From Methanoflorens sp963701995 (GTDB taxonomy: Archaea; Halobacteriota; Bog-38; Methanoflorentales; Methanoflorentaceae), in the NCBI GenBank assembly GCA_963701995.1, contig OY969693.1, positions 992,001 to 1,056,000 on the forward strand: 64,000 nt of DNA, read 5' to 3'. How positions within the stretch are numbered: the first letter of the stretch is position 1; every line of letters starts with the position of its first letter. Below the pieces are notes generated by a model that saw only the letters and a program-made list of their open reading frames with translations, did not search any database and was not told the origin of the DNA. Both the position numbers and the translations under genes were made by a program. Positions 32,875 to 41,639 of this stretch are shown piece after piece.

Positions 32875-33795
32875 TTATTCAGCTCTGGCTGCCATGCGTA
32901 GTTTCGCTGTTCCAAGTTGCCTCAATTTGTCAAAGGCAGCCAATCGAGGCAAATTGGCGAGCGTTTTACTCGGAGAAATCCAAACGCGTTCTTGACCAAA
33001 TGCATCAATAAACGGGCCAACCCGCTTCTCGAGAGCTTCAATTGACTCTACTTGCGCCTTTGATGAATTTACACATCCCACACATGCTACTTTTTCGTGC
33101 ACCTCGAAAAGTTCTTTAAATTTAACCATCGCGTTATTCTGGGTGAAATCAACAACGTCAAAGGAAATGACTGCGATTTTTGCTTCTAACAGCTTTGGAA
33201 AGGCTTTGCTCAGGTTTCCTTCGAAGTGACAAACGGGCGTTTTCACCCTTTTGAAAAGTACCGACAGCAGGTCTAAAAATACGTCAATGTCACGCACGAT
33301 CTCGATGGGTTCTGTGATTTGGATCAAGCTTGCGTGGTTCTCTCTCAGCGCGTCGATTTCGTAGCGAAGCACAGATGCAATATCAAATAGCAAGTTCACG
33401 TCGTGTTTAGATCGGTACGGTGCTTTCGCGTCTAGTACGCAGCTGTCGGCAAATGAGAACGGGCCTGGCAATACTGCCTTGACACGCGTTGCGTCACCGC
33501 ACTCTCTCGCAGCAGTAATAAAATCCAATTCCGCTGTTGTATTGCGCGGAGCCCCCACCGTGTTTTCAATTCGTGGGTGGTCATCCATCAGCATTCCGGG
33601 AACGTTGTATGCGAGCAGGTGAGTGACCTGCCTCACCTGGCCGTCTGTAACGATGTCAACGCCGGCTCTTAGCTGGTCCTGAACCGCCTTTTTGACCGCT
33701 GCGGTGAATGGGTTCTCGCCACCTGCTCGGACGTACGCTCGTATCGAGTTGAGATCTGGTCGCGTTGGGTAACCGCTCAAGTTCGCCGATAGCAT
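32875..33795 (-). CDS. Core MetE-like methyltransferase (archaeal methionine synthase type)
   Basis: A 306-residue protein with only the catalytic barrel of cobalamin-independent methionine synthase. GVDIVTDGQVR near residue 47 and LIQITEPIE near residue 158 match the barrel. The zinc-ligand pattern is partly visible: PVCHFEGN near residue 193 and ACVGCVNSSKAQ near residue 237. Archaeal core-MetE proteins take methyl groups from corrinoid proteins or unidentified donors. It starts 1 bp after the permease stop and precedes mch, so all three may share a transcript. The exact subfamily is uncertain. Confidence 0.75.
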   Translation of the reverse strand: MLSANLSGYPTRPDLNSIRAYVRAGGENPFTAAVKKAVQDQLRAGVDIVTDGQVRQVTHLLAYNVPGMLMDDHPRIENTVGAPRNTTAELDFITAARECGDATRVKAVLPGPFSFADSCVLDAKAPYRSKHDVNLLFDIASVLRYEIDALRENHASLIQITEPIEIVRDIDVFLDLLSVLFKRVKTPVCHFEGNLSKAFPKLLEAKIAVISFDVVDFTQNNAMVKFKELFEVHEKVACVGCVNSSKAQVESIEALEKRVGPFIDAFGQERVWISPSKTLANLPRLAAFDKLRQLGTAKLRMAARAE

Positions 33796-33796
33796 G

Positions 33797-34864
33797 CTAA
33801 GAACCCGCCGGCAGCATTTTTTCTTGTTGCGTCTCTCGGTACGTCCTGAACAAAGCGAGGGCTAGGCCGTAAGCCGCTGGTCCTATGACGAAGCCAATCG
33901 GCCCGAGTGCTAAGATGGGGGCCGTGAACGCGAGAATCGTCAGTGCTTGAGGCACCCTGCCGGTGCGATGGGCCCACATCGGAAGTATGTACAAGCCCGT
34001 AAGCTGATCAAGCACTGCCCAGCTAAAAACCAATAGAACCACGGCCTTTATCGGATCTCCGATAAGCAGGTAATAGAGTGTGAGCGGTACGTACACGATT
34101 GCCCTCCCAATGACGGGGATGAGCCCAAAAATCGCAATGAGTATTGCGAACGTAATGAAATAGGGCACACCGAGGATTGCGTATCCCACCGCCGCTAAGA
34201 TGCCACTCACGATACTGGATCCGAGATTGACGACGTAGAGTGAGTAATATATCAGTTGGAGGTGTCCCAGAAAGCGATTTACGACGGTTTGGTACTCCAC
34301 CGGTACTAGCGTGATCATTTCGTCGACGAAACCCTTTCCACGCAGCAAGAGGTAATAAAGAAGCAAAGTTACGATCACCAGTTCGACGACGTAGAGCGGT
34401 ATGTTTGGAATGACCCGTTCTATGACACTTGTTGAGCTCGATAGCACATCCTTCAGAATGGTCGACAATATCTCAGAAATCCTACCCTGTAAGCTTGCGA
34501 CTTGGAGGCTCTCGCTTATTCGCGCGCTAAGGCTCGTGATTAGACTTTGGGAGCCCTGGTTGAGCAACTTGTCAAGGTTCTCAGAAGAGATAGATAGACT
34601 AGCGATCTCACTGTATAATATGTAAACGATGTCTAGCAATACGAACGCGAGGGCTGCGAAGATGGAAACGATGACGATCAGAATGGCGCTTCGTCGTCGG
34701 TGGATGCGTTTTTCGAGCCACGCAGTGGGGTATTGTAGAATGAAAGCGAGCAATAGCGTTATGGCAATGACGTCTTTGAATGGCCACGAGATAAATACAA
34801 GGACTGTGGCAACACTCGCTACAAGGACTAGGAGCACTAGCCTATCGCGTAGCTTTTTGTCCAT
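33797..34864 (-). CDS. AI-2E family permease (PerM/TqsA-like)
   Basis: A 355-residue membrane protein with paired helices at the N-terminus, a soluble stretch at about residues 85-150, and more helices. GLIPVIGRAIVYVPLTLYYL near residue 245 and LTGLYILPMWAHRTGRVPQA near residue 290 carry the family's conserved prolines and glycines. The substrate is unknown in archaea; the quorum-signal name need not apply. It leads the MetE-like and mch genes. Confidence 0.85.
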   Translation of the reverse strand: MDKKLRDRLVLLVLVASVATVLVFISWPFKDVIAITLLLAFILQYPTAWLEKRIHRRRSAILIVIVSIFAALAFVLLDIVYILYSEIASLSISSENLDKLLNQGSQSLITSLSARISESLQVASLQGRISEILSTILKDVLSSSTSVIERVIPNIPLYVVELVIVTLLLYYLLLRGKGFVDEMITLVPVEYQTVVNRFLGHLQLIYYSLYVVNLGSSIVSGILAAVGYAILGVPYFITFAILIAIFGLIPVIGRAIVYVPLTLYYLLIGDPIKAVVLLVFSWAVLDQLTGLYILPMWAHRTGRVPQALTILAFTAPILALGPIGFVIGPAAYGLALALFRTYRETQQEKMLPAGS

Positions 34865-34969
34865 AGATTCGGTGCGGCCCCTTCCTCAACTCACTACTCA
34901 TCCGAGATCAAGCTTTCTATGCGCGCGCATCGACAGCGTTATTATCTTCGTCCTCGTGTAACTCACTGT

Positions 34970-35329
34970 ATGGACCGACTAGACAAGATCTTTGAATTAC
35001 AGGCGAGCTTTGACGAATCCGTTCAAAATCGAGCCCCTTTCAACGAGTGGAGCAAAGAAGACCGGGTCGTGGCCTTGCTTGGGCATCTGATACAGGAGTC
35101 TTACGAGACGCGCAACACGCTGGGCGTTGTCATCACCGGTGAGAGGAAGTGGTGGAAAAAACACACATTGTCTGCGGAAAAGTGGCGCAGCGTTCACGAA
35201 GAACTAATTGATTGCTTGCACTTCCTCGTGTCTGCGATGATCAGTGCAGGTCTAACGCCACAAACGGTCATCGAAGCGTATGAAAAAAAGAACCTCATCA
35301 ATAGAAAGAGGCAAGCTGAGAGCTATTAG
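34970..35329 (+). CDS. All-alpha dUTPase-like NTP pyrophosphatase
   Basis: A 119-residue all-alpha (dimeric dUTPase/MazG-type) protein. LGHLIQESYETRNTLG near residue 40 and SVHEELIDCLHFLVSAMISA near residue 78 carry the acidic metal ligands (ExxE and ExxD) of this superfamily. KKNLINRKRQAES near the end fits dUTPase members. It probably hydrolyses dUTP or dCTP to the monophosphate. It ends 4 bp inside the convergent endonuclease Q gene, which acts on deaminated bases. Confidence 0.75.
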   Translation: MDRLDKIFELQASFDESVQNRAPFNEWSKEDRVVALLGHLIQESYETRNTLGVVITGERKWWKKHTLSAEKWRSVHEELIDCLHFLVSAMISAGLTPQTVIEAYEKKNLINRKRQAESY

Positions 35330-36498
35330 ATCTTGATCTTTCCATACCAACCGCCTCTGCCCACAAACTCGAAGTCGATAGCATCTTTTCTGAACCGTCC
35401 AAGCACTTCCGCGAGTTCTGGGTGCCGTTGCCTCACGTCACCTAGAGGCGCATCGATTAGAATGTTTATTTCGTTATCAAATTCCCGTATCAGTTCGCCG
35501 TAAATCTTCTTGACGTTCATTGGCTTGGAACGCTTCATAGCCTTCAGTATCTCTAAGAGCGGCACGGCGTGTATATATGGCGGCCTTTGTGCTAAGGGAA
35601 CCTCGTAACTCTTGAGCGCCAGGAGCCGTATCCTATCTTTCACACCTATCTTGAGTGGTCCGCCGCACTCGGGACAGGTTTTTAGGACGTTTCCATCGGT
35701 GGTGATATCTTCCAGGTCGTAAGCTTTTTTGCAGCGACGGCACCCTGTCAGATGGTACTTGCCCTCTCGTGGGTCGAGACCTACGTTGAGGACTACCCCC
35801 CGACCGTTGACTCCCTGAAATGCTCGACGTATCTCGCGAAAACTTGGGCGTCGCAAGCAGAATCGCGTAAACTCTCTGCCTAACTTATCAGGCGCCGCCG
35901 AATGCGCGTCACTGAACGACACGAAGGTGCACGAATCCAACTCCGCTAGCTTGCTGGCCATTTTGGTGTCAGCACTTAGTCCAAGCTCTAGAAAGGTGAC
36001 AAGATCGCGATTCCCCCCATAACACTCGCGGATGCTGTCGTAAGCGGCGTACATTGATGTCCAAGGAGTGAAGGCGTGTGACGGCCCCGCGAGCGCGTCG
36101 ACTTCACGAACTAGACTGATAAGTTCTTCAGGTGATATTTTAAGCTGAGGTCTGCCGCCAGTTAATCGTGAATATCCGTTCTTCAGCATCACTTCGCGGA
36201 GTTCGTGCGCGGAAGAGAAACTCGGAAACAATATCAGATGATGAACACGCCCCTTGACCGTTGTTTCAACTTCGGTTTGAATTACATAGGTAATTCCATC
36301 AATCTCATAGCAGTCTCCATGCTTTTCCAAGCTCGATTCTAGCTCTTCTAGCCACACGCCCTGAAGACAATCGCCAGTTCCGAGCACTTGAACGCCTTTC
36401 AGATGAGCAGTTTCGCACATTCGTGGCAGGTCCATCTTGGGGCTCGTCCCGATGCTGAAACGTGAGTGTAGGTGCAGATCCACGTCAAAGTGCTTCAT
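35326..36498 (-). CDS. Endonuclease Q (PHP domain)
   Basis: 390 residues from ATG 36498, giving KHFDVDLHLHSRFS. The PHP metal site is HLHSR near residue 10, TGDCLQ, TEVET near residue 77, PSHAFTPW near residue 158 and SFSDAHSAAPDKLG near residue 205. A zinc finger follows (GCRRCKKAYD and KTCPECGGPL). EndoQ nicks DNA 5' to deoxyinosine, uracil, xanthine and abasic sites in archaea. A TATA box 23 bp upstream rules out the longer in-frame start at 36567. Confidence 0.9.
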   Translation of the reverse strand: MKHFDVDLHLHSRFSIGTSPKMDLPRMCETAHLKGVQVLGTGDCLQGVWLEELESSLEKHGDCYEIDGITYVIQTEVETTVKGRVHHLILFPSFSSAHELREVMLKNGYSRLTGGRPQLKISPEELISLVREVDALAGPSHAFTPWTSMYAAYDSIRECYGGNRDLVTFLELGLSADTKMASKLAELDSCTFVSFSDAHSAAPDKLGREFTRFCLRRPSFREIRRAFQGVNGRGVVLNVGLDPREGKYHLTGCRRCKKAYDLEDITTDGNVLKTCPECGGPLKIGVKDRIRLLALKSYEVPLAQRPPYIHAVPLLEILKAMKRSKPMNVKKIYGELIREFDNEINILIDAPLGDVRQRHPELAEVLGRFRKDAIDFEFVGRGGWYGKIKI

Positions 36499-36520
36499 CT
36501 CTTGGTATTTCGTAAAACAG

Positions 36521-36528
36521 ATATAAAT
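36521..36528 (-). promoter_or_regulatory. TATA box of the endonuclease Q gene
   Basis: ATTTATAT on the minus strand, about 25 bp upstream of ATG 36498, implying a leaderless transcript and deciding the start. Confidence 0.6.
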
Positions 36529-36639
36529 AGCTAAATAGCTCACAATCGCTTTCGTAAAGACGAACACGGAAGTAGTTTTTTAAGTCAAGAAAAGAAAAGA
36601 AAGTATGAGAATGCTAGACGCCTGAAGCGATTGGACTCT

Positions 36640-37512
36640 ATGGATAAAATTTACACAGCGATCACCGAGGCTGCCAATGAACTGGCAAAAAAGATCAATG
36701 CCGCACATATTTTTGTGATCTCAGATGCATCGTGTATCGAGGTGCCCTGCGACGTCCCTTCGACTTTTATTGAAACCTCTTCGCTAACCAAAGGCGTCAC
36801 TAAAGAGTTGCGAGATCTCCTGAGCGAAAGCGCAACCCAGGACCTCAAAACCAAAATCGTTGCCCCCGCATTCAATGATTTCGCGCTTGTGCAGGACATT
36901 GCCACTACGGCCTATGTTCAGGACGTAGTAAGTGGCGGGTACATCGTTGGCGTGTTATGCCTGGCGGACCTATCGTCTATCGTTGTGTGTGACCTCAAAC
37001 AGCTTGTAACGGTGCAGGCAATAGACAAGACAGCGGAACGCGTGGATCCAACGGCGCTAAAAGCGGTGTTGCGATTGGCTCTTGAATTGGGAAGAGAGGG
37101 CCGAGAGGGCAAGAAGGTGGGAACGGCATTCATAGTTGGGGACACGAATGAAGTGCTGCGAAGATCACATCAGCTTATTCTCAATCCGTACAAGGGACAC
37201 GCCGAAGATATGCGGGACATAAAGAATCATTCGCATTGGGAAACCATCAAAGAATTTGCTCAGCTAGACGGCGTTTTTATTGTAGACGAGAAAGGGATCA
37301 TCACGTCAGCCGGCAGATACTTAGACGTAAACACAAAATTAATCGAGTTAGAGGGGTTAGGGGGTCGACACATATCGGCGCTTGCGATTACGCGCGAGAC
37401 ACACGCAATAGCAATAACCGTTTCAGAAAGTGGGGGAACAGTCCGCCTTTTCAAAGACGGCATCGAAACCAGAATCGAGCCGAGCGCTGACCTGTTCTTA
37501 CTCCTACCATAA
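36640..37512 (+). CDS. dacZ: DacZ-type diadenylate cyclase
   Basis: 290 residues from ATG 36640 (TTG 36631 is in frame). The C-terminal DAC domain shows LDGVFIVDEKGIITSAGRYL near residue 210 and LGGRHISALAITRETHAIAI near residue 243, followed by VSESGGTVRLFKDG. The first 130 residues form the archaeal N-terminal domain. DacZ makes c-di-AMP from two ATP; in Haloferax this affects osmotic balance. The catalytic DGA reads DGV here and the RHR motif reads RHI, so activity should not be assumed. Confidence 0.82.
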   Translation: MDKIYTAITEAANELAKKINAAHIFVISDASCIEVPCDVPSTFIETSSLTKGVTKELRDLLSESATQDLKTKIVAPAFNDFALVQDIATTAYVQDVVSGGYIVGVLCLADLSSIVVCDLKQLVTVQAIDKTAERVDPTALKAVLRLALELGREGREGKKVGTAFIVGDTNEVLRRSHQLILNPYKGHAEDMRDIKNHSHWETIKEFAQLDGVFIVDEKGIITSAGRYLDVNTKLIELEGLGGRHISALAITRETHAIAITVSESGGTVRLFKDGIETRIEPSADLFLLLP

Positions 37513-37717
37513 TGCGATCACCCAGCTGTAGATCGTGTTAGCACCGAATCAGCGAAGTGATGCTCGTCGTCGTCTCAGAATTGGTCCGCCCATGGTTTTT
37601 TCTTCACGCGTGCCGATTTATCTTTCCTTAGGGCTTAGCCTGTTCAATCCGCGCGCTGAAAAAGCATCTCGTGTGAGGCGTTAAGGAGAAAGCTGAATGC
37701 ACGAGTGACAAAGTTTA

Positions 37718-37823
37718 TGCGGGGGGTGCGATTTGAACGCACGAACTCCTATGAGACAGGGTATCTTACTTGCACGTCGCAGCCCTAAGCCCTGCGCCTT
37801 TGACCTAGCTTGGCAACCCCCGC
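37718..37823 (-). tRNA. tRNA-Leu(UAG) with an intron of about 21 nt
   Basis: On the minus strand the acceptor arms GCGGGGG and CCCCCGC pair fully, with discriminator A. The T arm is GTGCG-TTCAAAT-CGCAC. The D arm is GCC...GGC with AAGCTAGGTCAAA. The anticodon stem CAGGG pairs with CCCTG only if about 21 nt after base 37 are removed, leaving the loop CTTAGGA with anticodon TAG. The variable arm CTC-ATAG-GAG marks a class II leucine tRNA. Mature length is about 85 nt. CCA is not encoded. Confidence 0.9.
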
Positions 37824-37832
37824 TAAGCACTC

Positions 37833-38417
37833 TCATGTGTTGCTATTATTTAAGAATCTGGCTGCACCGTATGCCACGAGTATGAAGACCGGTGTAAGGA
37901 GGAAAGTGAAAATGGCGATCTGCGTGATGTCGCTTGCCGGTATGGGTGGATGAGTGCCCAAAAAATAATCCGCGAAATCGTTTGCAAGAAACCATATGAG
38001 CGCAACGGCGATGAACCTCTGCTTCAGCTGCCGAATTAACATGAGTGGCAGAATGAACTCGGCAGCCATCGCGACATGCAATAGAACCAGCACTGAGTAA
38101 AAACTGCTGTCGACTGAGAAATAAAACGCAGTAAACGCTAAAATGACGAATACGGTCCACGTGCCGTATTTTGCCAATCCGATTGCAGTGATGAAATTGA
38201 CAATATCGGAACTGCGCCTCGTGCTCACGTAAACGGCTAGGACGGCCGCAGCGAGCATAGTGTACAGAGGGCAGTCTGGGATGAATATCCAGTAGACAGG
38301 GCTCGAAGAAACCAGCTGATCCCAGTAGTAGAAGAAGCCGACTAACGTTCCCGCGACGTTGATAATTATGATCGCAACCAACAGCGGCGTGCTTTCCAAG
38401 ATACCGCGGAGTTTCAC
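37833..38417 (-). CDS. DUF1405 membrane protein
   Basis: A 194-residue protein with six probable membrane segments. The conserved N-terminal block is GFFYYWDQL followed by PVYWIFIPDCPLYT near residues 27-52; GLAKYGTWTVFVI and LIWFLANDFADYF follow. DUF1405 proteins are of unknown function and occur in archaea and Bacillus. The gene overlaps the acyltransferase gene upstream by 4 bp, so the two are coupled. The tRNA-Leu starts 10 bp downstream. Confidence 0.85.
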   Translation of the reverse strand: MKLRGILESTPLLVAIIIINVAGTLVGFFYYWDQLVSSSPVYWIFIPDCPLYTMLAAAVLAVYVSTRRSSDIVNFITAIGLAKYGTWTVFVILAFTAFYFSVDSSFYSVLVLLHVAMAAEFILPLMLIRQLKQRFIAVALIWFLANDFADYFLGTHPPIPASDITQIAIFTFLLTPVFILVAYGAARFLNNSNT

Positions 38418-38902
38418 GTCGTGTCTTCACTCCTGATCTCTCGAGCGGGCACCCCGCCGACCAGAGCGTCGCTGGTGATGTCTCGATTAACAAGAGAGCA
38501 GGCAGAAATCGTAGCTCCGCTTCCAATGACCACGCCTGCTAAGACCGTCGAGTTTGCTCCTATCAGAACATTTTTGCCGATTTCGATCGGGCCCTTTTTC
38601 CATTTGCCTATCAGGAATTCGTGACAAAGCAGGGTAGACCCATATCCGATGACGGAGTTGTCGCCAATTTCTATAAGTTCGGGAAAAAAGATGTCAAAAG
38701 TGACTTCCAAACCGACAGAAACGTTCTTGCCGACTTTGATCCCAATTGAACGATATAGCGCGTTTTTTGTTTTCAGTGAAGGCAACAAGCCGCATATGCG
38801 CACAACGAGGTAGTTTAGGGCCACTCGCAGTGGGTTTTTGACTTTTGGCCAGTCCCACATTGAGTTACGTTCGTGAGCCGCATACTCGGTTAATCGACGC
38901 AC
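38414..38902 (-). CDS. Hexapeptide-repeat (LbH) acyltransferase
   Basis: About 162 residues from GTG 38902, chosen because a TATA-like CTATAAAT lies about 26 bp upstream (38929-38936); ATG 38860 would give 148. A linker (WPKVKNPLRVALNYLVVR) is followed by hexapeptide repeats: IGIKVGKNVSVGLEV, IEIGDNSVIGYGS, IGKNVLIGANSTVLAGVVIG and VNRDITSDALVGGVPAREI. It probably O- or N-acetylates a sugar. It is divergent from glmM and adjoins the glycan region. Confidence 0.75.
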   Translation of the reverse strand: MRRLTEYAAHERNSMWDWPKVKNPLRVALNYLVVRICGLLPSLKTKNALYRSIGIKVGKNVSVGLEVTFDIFFPELIEIGDNSVIGYGSTLLCHEFLIGKWKKGPIEIGKNVLIGANSTVLAGVVIGSGATISACSLVNRDITSDALVGGVPAREIRSEDTT

Positions 38903-39029
38903 GTAGTATCCAACGCGTACCTCTCGATTTATAGTTTTACCAAAACATTTAATTTCAATGGGGAGAGGATTCTGAGTGTAATTTTGGTGCCATTTGAATC
39001 GTAAGTCAATGGGAAAACGGAGGCCTATC

Positions 39030-40337
39030 ATGTTTGGATCTTCCGGAATTCGTGGAGTGGCCAACGAGAGGCTGACCTCAGAATTGGCGCTCAGTGTTGG
39101 GCTAGCCGTCGGATCTCGATGCAAATCTGCCGTTATAGGCAGAGATCCTCGGATCGCAAGCGAGATGATTGAATATGCACTCATCTCAGGGCTCACCGCC
39201 TGTGGGTGTGACATCACCCGAATCGGCCTCGTCTCGACGCCGACTCTTTCTCACGCAGCCCGCAACTATGAGTGCGGGGTTATGGTTACCGCTTCACATA
39301 ACCCTGCTGAATACGTTGGCATCAAACTGTGGAACCCAGATGGCACCTCATTCAATAGCGAGCAGCAGGAAGACATCGAGTCATTGATCACCGAAGAAGA
39401 ACCGCACCCCGCGTACAGAGGTAAGCGGGCCGGCTGGGACGCTATTGGGCAAATTGCGTCTTATGGCAATGCCATCAATGACCATAAAAAGGATATCCTT
39501 AATCATTTCACCGATGTAAGCTGTCGCGTGGTTGTCGATTGCGGCTCAGGGGCAGGGGCGACCATCACACCATATGTGCTTAGAGAGATGGGATGCGACG
39601 TCATCACTTTGAATGCGCAGCCCGATGGATTTTTCCCTGCAAGAGATCCGGAGCCTATAGAAAGCAACTTGAATCTCCTGATTGAAGCTGTGCGAAGCTT
39701 CCGCGCCGATATCGGTATAGCCCACGATGGTGACGCTGATCGTATGATGGCGGTAGACCGAGGTGGCAGGTATATAGCTGGTGATGAAATGCTCGCGCTG
39801 TTCGGCGTGAACGAGGCAAAAAATATTGCAGTGTATCCTGTCGACGTTTCGCACATGGTCGATGACGTCCTCACCTGTGCGATTCATCGAACACGCGTAG
39901 GTGACGTGTACGTCGCGGAAGAAGTCAAACGTGCAGGGGCGGACTTCGGTGGCGAAAGTAGCGGTAGCTGGATTTTTCCCCGCATTTCCTATACTCCGGA
40001 CGGTATCTATGCAGCGGCACTGATCGTATCAATTGCTAGTCAGCAATCGATCTCCGACGTGATTGCACAGTTTCCCAAGTATCACATTTTGCGAGGGTCA
40101 GTTGCTTACAGCGGTGAAAACGATCCAATAGCTGCGATTACTCAAGAATTGCGTTCTCTCGACTATATTGAGATGACGACCATTGATGGCGTAAGGCTTG
40201 ATTTTGAAGACGGTTGGATACTAGTGAGAAGATCAGGAACAGAACCAAAGATAAGAATTACTGCGGAGGCAAGAGACGCAGCGATGACAAAAAGGCTTTA
40301 TGAAAAAGCGTCGGCAATTGTGCAGAGGCACCTCTAA
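39030..40337 (+). CDS. glmM: Phosphoglucosamine mutase-like GlmM
   Basis: 435 residues from ATG 39030, with CGGAGG 7 bp upstream. The N-terminus FGSSGIRGVAN, catalytic serine loop VTASHNPAEYVGIKLW near residue 90, metal loop HDGDADRMMAVD near residue 235 and phosphate loop RRSGTEPKIRITAEA near residue 405 are all present. It converts GlcN-6-P to GlcN-1-P, the substrate of the next gene; archaeal relatives may also act on glucose or mannose phosphates. Its stop overlaps the glmU start (TAATG). Confidence 0.9.
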   Translation: MFGSSGIRGVANERLTSELALSVGLAVGSRCKSAVIGRDPRIASEMIEYALISGLTACGCDITRIGLVSTPTLSHAARNYECGVMVTASHNPAEYVGIKLWNPDGTSFNSEQQEDIESLITEEEPHPAYRGKRAGWDAIGQIASYGNAINDHKKDILNHFTDVSCRVVVDCGSGAGATITPYVLREMGCDVITLNAQPDGFFPARDPEPIESNLNLLIEAVRSFRADIGIAHDGDADRMMAVDRGGRYIAGDEMLALFGVNEAKNIAVYPVDVSHMVDDVLTCAIHRTRVGDVYVAEEVKRAGADFGGESSGSWIFPRISYTPDGIYAAALIVSIASQQSISDVIAQFPKYHILRGSVAYSGENDPIAAITQELRSLDYIEMTTIDGVRLDFEDGWILVRRSGTEPKIRITAEARDAAMTKRLYEKASAIVQRHL

Positions 40338-41569
40338 TGTTAGCGGTCGTACTTGGTGCCGGCGAAGGCACACGGATGCGCCCACTGACCTATAACCGCC
40401 CCAAAGTCATGCTCCCGGTGCTGGGCACGCCCATACTCGAACGTATAGTTAGCTCATGTGTCGAAGCAGGCATTTTGCGCGTAATAATCGTGACCGGTTA
40501 CCACGAGGAAGCAATTCGCTCACATTTCGATAAAGCGGAGCTCGGAGCCCAGATTGAGTACGTCAGACAAGAACAGCAATGCGGGACGGCCGACGCAATT
40601 AACCAAGTTAGGGATCTCGTAGATGAGCGCTTTCTCGCGCTCAATGGCGATAGCTTGGTAAGCTCACCCACATTGAAGCTCATCGCACAGACAGCGCCAG
40701 ACCGAGTAGTCCAGATCGCGGCGAAGAGAGTGAAAGAACCGAGCAACTACGGCATACTTGAAGTCATTGACGACGCTGTGGTTCGAATAACGGAAAAACC
40801 TGATGAGCCCCTCTCGGATTTGGCAAACCTCGGTATTTACGCCTTTGAGCCGGACATCTTCGAATGCATAGCTGCGACGCGGAAGTCGGCAAGGGGGGAG
40901 TACGAGATCACTGACGCTATACAATTGCTCATCGATCAGGGCTACCCCGTTGGGTATACAAAGGTTGAGGAGCAGTGGATCGACATAGGAAGGCCCTGGG
41001 ACTTGTTGAGCGCAAATGAGCTTCTGATGCAGACGCTCGAGAGCGCGAACGAGGGGGTCGTCGAGCCTCTTGCGACGTTAAAAGGCGTTGTGCGAATCGG
41101 ACGTGGCTCGGTCATAAAAAATGGCGCCTACGTTGCCGGGCCGGTCATAATCGGCGAAGGATGTGAAATCGGGCCCAACTGCCTCTTACGTGCAGGTGCC
41201 TGCATAGGGAATCGAGTCAAGATCGGCAACGCCGTCGAAGTGAAAAACTCAATCATAATGGATGAGAGCAAAATCGGACACTTGTCGTACGTCGGAGACA
41301 GCATCATCGGCGTGCGCTGTAATTTCGGTGCCGGTACTACAATCGCCAATCTGCGCTTTGATGAGAAGCGTATTAAACTCGGTGGCGCGGACACCGGTAG
41401 GCGGAAACTCGGCGTCATCATGGGTGACGACGTGCGCACAGGCATTAACAGCATGATAAACGTCGGCACGTCGATTGGTCCCGGATCGATACTCGGCGTG
41501 GGTGCGGTGGCTGCCGGAGTTTATCCTCCAGGCTCGAGAATCGAATCGAAATCTGCGACGCTGCAGTGA
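40337..41569 (+). CDS. Bifunctional sugar-1-P nucleotidylyltransferase/acetyltransferase, GlmU-like
   Basis: 410 residues. The nucleotidyltransferase domain has VVLGAGEGTRMRPLTYNRPK at the start, EQQCGTADAINQ near residue 78 and LNGDSL near residue 100. The C-terminal left-handed beta-helix has EIGPNCLLRAGACIG and IKLGGADTGRRKLGVIMGDD. It makes UDP-GlcNAc from GlcN-1-P, acetyl-CoA and UTP, as in Methanocaldococcus and Sulfurisphaera enzymes. Its overlap with glmM supports this. A paralogue lies at 56367-57581. Confidence 0.88.
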   Translation: MLAVVLGAGEGTRMRPLTYNRPKVMLPVLGTPILERIVSSCVEAGILRVIIVTGYHEEAIRSHFDKAELGAQIEYVRQEQQCGTADAINQVRDLVDERFLALNGDSLVSSPTLKLIAQTAPDRVVQIAAKRVKEPSNYGILEVIDDAVVRITEKPDEPLSDLANLGIYAFEPDIFECIAATRKSARGEYEITDAIQLLIDQGYPVGYTKVEEQWIDIGRPWDLLSANELLMQTLESANEGVVEPLATLKGVVRIGRGSVIKNGAYVAGPVIIGEGCEIGPNCLLRAGACIGNRVKIGNAVEVKNSIIMDESKIGHLSYVGDSIIGVRCNFGAGTTIANLRFDEKRIKLGGADTGRRKLGVIMGDDVRTGINSMINVGTSIGPGSILGVGAVAAGVYPPGSRIESKSATLQ

Positions 41570-41639
41570 AGCGTATCGCTTGATTGTAGATGATAAGCTA
41601 TTTAGCCGATGGTGCTTGTAAGCTCAGAGGAGACGAGAC

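Noticed and set aside
38860..39217. Upstream extension of the hexapeptide acyltransferase
   Set aside because: It would overlap glmM on the other strand and its residues do not resemble the family; the TATA at 38929 lies inside it.
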